Origin: Heterodera schachtii
Taxonomy: Eukaryota > Nematoda > Chromadorea > Rhabditida > Heteroderidae
Assembly (NCBI GenBank): GCA_023374025.1
Contig: SIJG01000044.1
Location: forward strand, 191,011-255,010
Direction: 5' to 3'
Length of the DNA stretch: 64,000 nt
The translations under genes and the position numbers were made by a program. The stretch's first letter is position 1. Each line of letters opens with the position of its first letter. The notes below the pieces were generated by a model. The model was given only the letters and a program-made list of their open reading frames with translations, made no database searches and had not been told where the DNA came from. Shown piece by piece: positions 56,716 through 64,000 of the stretch.

Positions 56716-59107
56716 ATGATTTTCTTTATAATAATAATAATTGGTACAATTAACGTTTATCCAATAATAGGATTTTGGGTTTGTTTCATAATTTTTTTTA
56801 AATTAATTTTATTTTTATTTAAGTTAATCCCTGATTATTGGACAACAATTTATCGGAGTGGGCACATTGAGCCTGGAAGATCCAATGAGCAATTTATTAC
56901 CTTTCCAAATTCCAAACATATGTACATTGGATATTGGTAGGAGAAAGATTTTGAAATAAATTCTTAATAAAATAAATTTGGGATTAAATTTTTTAAATTA
57001 AATAATCAGGCTGCGGATTTTTTTTTATTAAAATCCCAAAAGATTTAATAAATACTACATCAAGAAAACTCGTGAAATATAAAATGAAAATTCCTTCACT
57101 TTCAGTAAAAATTAATTAAAAGAAAAATAATCCAATGTTTATAATAAAAACAATATATTATTTAAAAACAAAAAATAAAGTGTAGAAGTTTAAATTCAAT
57201 AAAAATTAACCTTTTTTTTCATTTTAGGATAAGCTCCGAGAAACATTATCATGAAGCGTATGGCAGTGTGTATTCGGATGGGATTGATGACCGTGGCACA
57301 CAATATTGTGGCACATTTGCGGATGTTTATCAAAATAAAAGTGCAAAAATTTGTGGCAGTTTCCGGATTTTATCCAATAAGCGGAATGCCACGACAAATC
57401 CGTAATGATAGAAAATATGTTTACAATTATTAGGGATTACATTTTTAGGTAAATGCAAAAATTTTATTTTTTATGCCCTTGATACGCTCAGAAAAGGACA
57501 AAAACGAATTTTTTGACTGTCGCCTATTTTTTTTTGCATATTCGGAAAATTCCTTAAAAAAATAAATAAATTCAGAAAAACACACTAAAAACTGAAAAAC
57601 TTTTTTTAAAAAATTCATGAAAGTTTCATTTCAAAATTGTCCTATTCTAATATCTTTTGAATATTTAAAATATCGTTTACAATTGAAATATTAAAAAAAA
57701 TTTTTTTTAAATGTATTAGCTATCCAAAAAAAGTTTTTTAACTTTAATTTGAAAATGTTTTAATATTCTTAATAGTTTTTATTTTTTGAAATTCATAAAA
57801 TTTGTTTCACTTTTTGTTTTAAATTTTTTTATAGATAATGCCCAAATCCTTTCTATCGGTTTTATTGTGAAAAAGAGTTTATTAAATTTTCGCTAAGAAT
57901 CATGGACAAGAAAATATATTCGATAATGTTGCTATGTCAAGTATTTTAATAATATTTTTGTTTTATAAATTATCTTTTTACATTTAGCTGCCTATTCATA
58001 ATATAAAATTCTTTGCAAATTTTTGCATTTTTTCCAAATTTGAAAAAAAGCCCTTAAGTTTTATCAAAATCCCATGCTACATTTAAGAGTCATTATAATT
58101 TTTCTTTTAGGTTTGAGTTTGTGCCGATATCTGACGCAATAAAAAATCCAGAAAAAGCGGTTGAATATTTGGATTGGCAAATTGCGCGATTTCGGACAAA
58201 TTCGAGTGAAAAATGGGTTATCGGGTGCTCAAATATTCTTAAGAGAATTGCATATTTTCCAAATAACGGAGGGCAATTAAAAAAGGTAAACACTATTTAA
58301 TTAAAAATGAAATATACATTATATTTTTATGTTAATAACAAAATTCCTATATTTTATAATATTTTACAATATTATGCCATTTATAAATTTAATATTTTTT
58401 TCTAAAGATTGATTTCAAAGAAAATGTGCGCACTATTTTGGACAACAATGTGCAAGTGTTGCAACGTTCAGCCGCATTTGATCCACGAGATTTGTATGAG
58501 CAAGTGCCAAGTGTTGCACAGATTGCGGCAGCAACACGAAAGACAACCGCCAAAAAATTGACAACAAAAACAATGCCAAAAACGACGAGGATTACGATGA
58601 AAACTGTGAGTGCGCATAATTTGGAATTTTTTTTATACGAATTTGAAATGTTTTGAACAATTTCTAGGTCGGCAAAATACTAAGAAATTTTAAACTTGGA
58701 TAAAAAAACCCTCTGAGCACAATAAAATTAGGCGGAGTGACGCGGAGGCCGGGATTTTCAGATATCTCAAATTTAAATGTGTCTTTCTTTTTAAAAACAT
58801 TGAAATTTCTGCGAAATCTACAGGGAAATTTTTTAAAAATATGACTCGATGGACTAATGAGATTCAATAAATTTTCTTTGAAGACTTCTACAACAACCGA
58901 AACTCCAGCAGAACATGAGCATGATTATGATAATTTGGCTGGAGCAGGAATTGAATGGGATGCAAATGTGGAAGCAAAGCCACGTAAATACGAAAACTAA
59001 ATAAATAAATAAATATTTTTTAAGCTTCCGACTCTTCACAAAAATTAGAAGGTGGCGCCGTTCTTAGTGTCGCTGACAACGAATTAATATTGCCAAAACA
59101 AAAATAA
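56716..59107 (+). CDS. Predicted secreted protein of about 301 aa, unknown family
   Basis: Seven exons join in phase: 56716-56778, 56824-56936, 57228-57401, 58111-58285, 58408-58605, 58884-58983, 59025-59107. Exon 1 is essentially one signal peptide (MIFFIIIIIGTINVYPIIGF). The mature N-terminal part is Tyr/Gly-rich, with YWTTIYRSGHIEPGRSNEQF and two cysteines (QYCGTF, KICGSF) about 20 residues apart. Then comes a domain with EKAVEYLDWQIARFR and CSNILKRIAYFP. A Lys/Thr-rich region (TTAKKLTTKTMPKTTRITMK) and an acidic tail close it. I recognise no family. The repeated Lys-Thr stretch suggests an extended or glycosylated linker. Confidence 0.72.
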
Positions 59108-60037
59108 TTTCTCATTTAATTATCCTTTTTTTACCTTTTTATTAATTATGATATTTCCATTCAATTAGTTATCTCCGAATTCAATTAAATTAACAAAAAT
59201 GAGCAGTAAAAATAATATATTTTAAAATGATTTTCCACTTATTCTAAAAAAATCAATTAAATGGTTGTGAAGAAAAAAAAGTCAAAAATATTATTTATTT
59301 AAAAAAGCGGAAATAATTTACGTAAAGGGCGAAAAAGTGCCAAGCTTTCGATTACACGTAAATTTTAGCGGAAAATTCTTTATTTATGTCTGTAATTTTG
59401 TGAACAAATATAATGACAATTTATTTTTAATTAATAAATTAATCGCTCATAAAATTAAAAAATATTATTATTATTTTATCAAATTAAATACATGTGATTA
59501 ACAAAAGCATTTAATATTATTTCCTCCAACATTAATCGCGTTTTTGCTTACGCAATTAACCATCTTAAAAAAAATTTTCATATTTGTTTTATTAAATCAT
59601 CAATAACGAGATTTGGGCAAATGCCTAAATTCTTTGCTGCGATTACTTAATACATTGAAATAAGTATAAAAAACGCATTTTTAGTCTTGGTATGGAGTTT
59701 ATAGGATAACTATTATAATGCCTATTTTGCTATTTTTTTTGTCTAATTACCAAATTGTCAATTTAAATTCTCAGCCTAAATTTATGATTTTCAAAATCTC
59801 ATAAACTTAAAAAAATTTATTTACCTCTTTTAATTTTTTCAAGCCTAGTTGGATTGTCCATTTAATGCCTATTTTGAGATTTTTTGTTCCTGTTCATTTG
59901 CCTATATTGTGTGTTATTTGTACCTAAAAATAAGTTCATGTCAGGCTTTTCCACAATTATGATCCTGACTATTTTTATTTAAAAATTAATTCATTAATAT
60001 AGTTAATGAAAATAATTTTTTCAGCATTTTTTGCATA
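59108..60037. other. Spacer with a third copy of the kinase-intron repeat
   Basis: Bases about 59610-59930 are an inverted, diverged copy of the repeat at 36.1-37.5 kb, with GGGCAAATGCCTAAATT, AAAACGCATTTTTAG and ATGCCTATTTTG. The rest is AT-rich. Confidence 0.6.
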
Positions 60038-62905
60038 ATGATCGCAAATGTAAAATTTTTTCCTTTAATTATTTTTGTGTATCAAACGCTGATCAATTTA
60101 ATCGCTGAAAGTGGCGAAATTAACTCATGCAGAACATCAAATGTGTCGTCGCCGTCGAAAAGCCCCCGAAGGACATTGGCACAATTATTTCGAGAAGAAA
60201 ATGGTAAAAATATAAAAAAATTCGAAAAATAAATTTAAAAAAATGAAAAATTTATAAAAAAGTTTGGAAATAAATGATAAAATATTTTTAAGAATCAAAT
60301 CAGAGAGAAAATGAGGACAAGAAGATGAAAGGCAAAATGTGCAAAAGTGATTCATCAACTCAAAGTTAAAAATATAAATACAGAATAAAAAACATCTAAA
60401 AGTTATTTAGATTTGTCAAATGAAGAAATTGACGAATTAATTGGAACGATAAAAAAGGACACACCCCCACGGTAATTAATGGGATTAATTTAATTATAAA
60501 AAATAATATTTATTTCTATAATGAAAATTTCTCGAAAATTTAGGCTAATTGTGAAAAAGGAAAGGTCAAGAGAACTAATTGATTATAAAATTGAGAATCA
60601 AGGTAACAAACAAAAAAATGAAAAGAAAAAAAATATTTTTAATTTCACAGCTCGGATAAGTACTGAAGACTTGGGCAAACTCAAAAAGCTTGCAAATATC
60701 AGGTAAATTTAAAATATTTTCGAATTTTTGATTAAGACATTTGTCAAAAACATATCCAAAATACCCAAATTGTTCATAAAAAGGGTCCAAATTAACTTTA
60801 TTTAGACAAGGGAAGCCTCAAAAAGCTTTGCTTAATTTTTAAATTTTTTTAATATAATCTTTCTTATCGTTTTGGGCTAACTAAAATGCGATTAGGAATT
60901 CGTTTTTAAAAATACATTTTCATTATCAATTTCCAAAATTTTTAAATAAAATGATAAAAGATAAAATTAAAATAAAAATACCTATTAAAAATTTTAAATT
61001 TTAAAGAATAAGAGGCGACGAAGCGCATCATTCATTTTATGACGAAGAAATTTATAGAGAAATTGGCGCTGGTAAAAAAAAACTAAAAAAATTACATTTT
61101 ATTTTGCGAATTTAATTTAGAAACAAGCGATGATGAAATTCATGAAATTTTGTCTGATTATGACCGAAATTCAAGGTCAATTTTTGAAATTCATGAAAAC
61201 AATTTTATTAAATTATACCCACGTTTAGAATAAGCATGCCAAGAAACGAAGAACAAATCATTGAACAAAATTTTAAGCCTTCACCAAACTCAAAAGAATT
61301 GGAAGATTTGCAAGACAAAAGAAAAAAAGGTTAATTGAAATTTTATTTTTTAATTGGGTTAAGCCCCGACCAATGCGGGTAATTACAATTCTCATCTGTT
61401 TCACTTCAAACTGTTTGAAAATGTCTTTAAATGAGTTTCTATGACTTTTTTGTTTAGAAAAATTTCTCTAACATTTTTCTCGACATTTATGAAAATTTAC
61501 TCCCGAACTAAGGTGTTACTTCCCGAGTTTTTTTAAACCAGCCATCCCCGATAAATTTTGTCGGAAAATTTCCTCCCTGATCCCCGACTTTTGTTGCTTA
61601 ACCTTACTTTAAAAGTCAAAATTGAAGTTATAGCTTTTAAAAACTGACTGAGTTCATATCAACTTTTTTTAACCCTCAATTATAAACCCCTATTTCAAAA
61701 TATTATTAAAGTAAATTTTTTTCACCAAATCTTTTTTCCGTAAGCCAAATATTTTTAAGTTTTTTGTTATTTTTACTTGGAATATTTCAATTCTACACTG
61801 AAATATTAAAAAAAAAAATTTCAAAAGTATCTCTTATTTTAACATTGCTTGGCAAAAGCGAGCCCGTTCCGCTCTCTAATAAAAACACACTTAAAACAAA
61901 TAAAACCAATTTTCATTAAGCGCGTGGCAAAAATTTATCGGAGCCATCAGGACAAAATCGTATGAAACAAATATTCAATTCTGCTGGTTACCACGACCCA
62001 TCAGAGCCGAGCTCGTCAAATTATGACCAAGATGATTTTTCATTTGACTTTGGACGAGCATGGCTAAGTCCTTCAGCTAACAACCCGCGTGTATTCAAAT
62101 CAGAAGCAAGAACTGCACCATCATCGCCAATTACGCACTTAATGCCAAGCACTTCAAACAGTTCACCAATTTCACCAAGAAGGTCCTCATGGCAGGGTCC
62201 GCCAGTGTATAATGATCAGCAAGGGTCCAATTCCGCTGCTAGCTCGGCGCCGTCATCACCACCAATGCCAAAATCGTCGGCAACAAGTCCAAGCAGTTCT
62301 CCGAATACAAAGATGCGAAAAACAAAGAAAAGTGAATGAGTGGGCTTATCAATATGAAATTTAAAAACTATTTGAAAAAAGGGCTATAGTGGTTAATTCC
62401 AAGAATTGGTACCTATTAAAATACACTTTAATATTTTTTCATACCTCAACCAAGGAGCTCTGTCATATATTTTAAAGATTTTAAAAATTTCTTTGACACA
62501 AACACTCATTCAACTGTTTTTTTTAGTTAATTATTTAATTAATTACAAATTAAACAAACATTTCTAGGCCTTTCATTCAATAAATTGTTTGGACGCAAGT
62601 CCTCCGGCGACGGCGAAAAACAGTTGACTGAAGAAGATTATGGGGGATGGCTAAGATACAAAGAATGCGAGTTGGGCATACAAAATGCCATCACAACGAT
62701 CAGAAGCCGATTGGACCAATGGGATGCCGAGGTGAAGAAGAAGAAGCAGATCAAAATCAATGCGCGAGAATTGAGCCCGGATTATTCTCGATCGGTGTCG
62801 CCAACAAAAAGAGAATGGGACGAGACGCGAAGGAGACGCCTTGACACAATGAACAACACATTCCGCGGCACACCTCCATCATCACCCAGCAATGAAGGTG
62901 GTTAG
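60038..62905 (+). CDS. Secreted Ser/Pro-rich protein built from repeated mini-exons
   Basis: Ten exons join in phase to about 459 aa: 60038-60203, 60293-60364, 60411-60471, 60544-60602, 60651-60702, 61007-61071, 61121-61175, 61229-61329, 61921-62331, 62568-62905. Exon 1 starts with a signal-peptide-like MIANVKFFPLIIFVYQTLIN. Exons 3 to 8 are 52-101 nt and alternate in outgoing phase 2, 1, 2, 1, 2, 1. Those leaving at phase 2 each end in a split Arg codon and share an acidic pattern: LSNEEIDELIGTIKKDTPPR, ISTEDLGKLKKLANIR, SDDEIHEILSDYDRNSR. Exon 9 is a disordered Ser/Pro/Asn region; exon 10 carries LFGRKSSGDGE, then EEDYGGWLRYKECELGIQNA, and Arg-rich, Ser-Pro motifs. No known domain. Two-exon modules can be skipped without breaking frame. 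TAG at 62905 follows a possible donor (GGTGGTT), so a further exon is possible, but none was seen. Confidence 0.72.
61370..61610. repeat. Small inverted-repeat element in intron 8
   Basis: GGTTAAGCCCCGACC at about 61358-61372 matches GGGGATC..GTCGGGG..GCTTAACC at about 61580-61605 inverted. It is a short, decayed relative of the CCCCGA elements. No target duplication was found. Confidence 0.5.
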
Positions 62906-64000
62906 TTTTTTAAATAATTTTCTTTTCAAGAGACCGGAGATTTGAAGATTACGATTAGTATTTGCGAAATCCGCATATCTGTGTTAAAATAATGTTCCCC
63001 AGACTTAAGGTCAAAGAAGGTGCTAGATCGATCCCAAAAAAAAAAAAACTCAGTGATTGATAAAGTAATTAAATTTGTTCATGAAGTTTTTTTAATGTCT
63101 TAATTTCTTGATTTTGATAGCTTTTGACGAGTTCTATAGCTTTGTGATTTTTTATAAATTCTTCAAAACCAGAATTAATGGTAGTCAAATATTCAAAACA
63201 GTACGAAAAAATAAAAATTCTATTCATTTTTCTAAATTATAAAAATTTTTTATTTAATTATATATTTTTTATTTAATTTTTATGTTAAAGATATATGAAT
63301 TCATCAAATTTACATTAATTTTACATTTTACAGTGGTAGCTTAAAATTATACGTGTTGAGAGTTATTGATTTCACACATGGATTTTGTGAATCGAATAAT
63401 TAAATTTATTTATTTAATTTTATCAATCACTGTTTTTTGGATCTACTCAGCACGGTTAAAAAATACACGGATTGGGGCTTGATCAATTCAATAATCAACA
63501 AACTAAATTATTATTTAATAGTATCATTTAACAGCTCGTTGAACAGAATATTAATTCTCAAAATTTTTAAAAAATATATAAAAAAATTATAGTCCAGATA
63601 TTTCAAAAAAGCGGTCTATTTATAAAACTCAATAAATTTTTTAAATTTAAAGTTAAAAAGGGTTGAATTTCAAATGAAATATCAATATGATTTTGAGCCA
63701 AGTTAAGGATTTATGTCAAACATTTTATTTTCGTACTGCTTGCTTTCGCTTTTTTGAATTTTAATTTATTAAATATTGAAAACAGAATTAATGAGGTTAT
63801 TTGGTATTTTCACAGTTAAAGTTCGAATGATTTTGAAGTTTTTCCATCTTTCAAAAAGTTTAAAAATTAAGTTTATTTAGCAATTCGTTTCTTTTCAAAA
63901 AAAGAGAAAAGCCGCTGATCTTTTCTTAATTGCTTTTTTTTGTAATTGCTAAACCAAAATAAATTCTTTTGGCAAAAAGATATTCTATAAATTTCCATCA
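62906..64000. other. AT-rich end of window
   Basis: No supported exon on either strand. An element such as TTTATTTAATTTTATCAATC occurs with a near-inverse around 63054-63072, suggesting a small palindrome (63050-63430). Nothing else is recognised. Confidence 0.45.

Overview
The window looks like nematode genomic DNA. It is AT-rich, genes are split by many short introns with TTTTAG-type acceptors, and the recognisable families are nematode ones: serpentine chemoreceptors, a divergent Cys-loop receptor subunit and a nematode-type nuclear hormone receptor. Several predicted secreted proteins would suit a parasite, but the species cannot be fixed from sequence alone. Most real genes are invisible as single ORFs, so I assembled them exon by exon, requiring GT-AG (or GC-AG) borders and matching codon phase. 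Those models are inference from sequence, not transcript-supported.

Layout. 1.5-4.6 kb (+): signal peptide/TM/RING-H2 protein with a 1-kb palindromic MITE that appears to act as an intron. 5.9-11.9 kb (+): 17-exon nicotinic-receptor-like subunit with a duplicated 41-nt exon. 13.7-16.5 kb (+): Sre-like receptor carrying a hAT-type MITE in an intron. 16.5-25.5 kb: repeats plus gene fragments (a PH-like remnant, two TM tail exons, a short ORF split at a poly-C run). 25.5-29 kb (-): an Srt-like receptor remnant hit by a hAT MITE and an Srg/Srv-like receptor with one homopolymer frameshift. 29-32 kb: palindromic repeats. 32.2-38.8 kb (-): a nine-exon protein kinase with an N-terminal signal-like segment. 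39.2-40.0 kb: nested hAT MITE. 40.5-56.2 kb: a large inverted duplication whose arms carry a nuclear receptor gene and a secreted-protein gene. Each arm keeps one of the two intact and has lost the other. The centre holds GC-rich minisatellites and a new cysteine-rich secreted peptide gene. 56.7-59.1 kb and 60.0-62.9 kb (+): two further secreted-protein genes, the second built from repeated mini-exons with alternating intron phases.

The strongest novel signals are: (1) the MITE whose terminal inverted repeat supplies both splice sites in frame; (2) a hairpin module shared inside MITE families that have unrelated ends; (3) reciprocal gene loss between palindrome arms; (4) the mini-exon secreted protein; (5) a kinase with intact catalytic motifs behind a secretion-like N-terminus. 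Three otherwise coherent reading frames break only in or beside homopolymers, which points to assembly indels as well as real decay.
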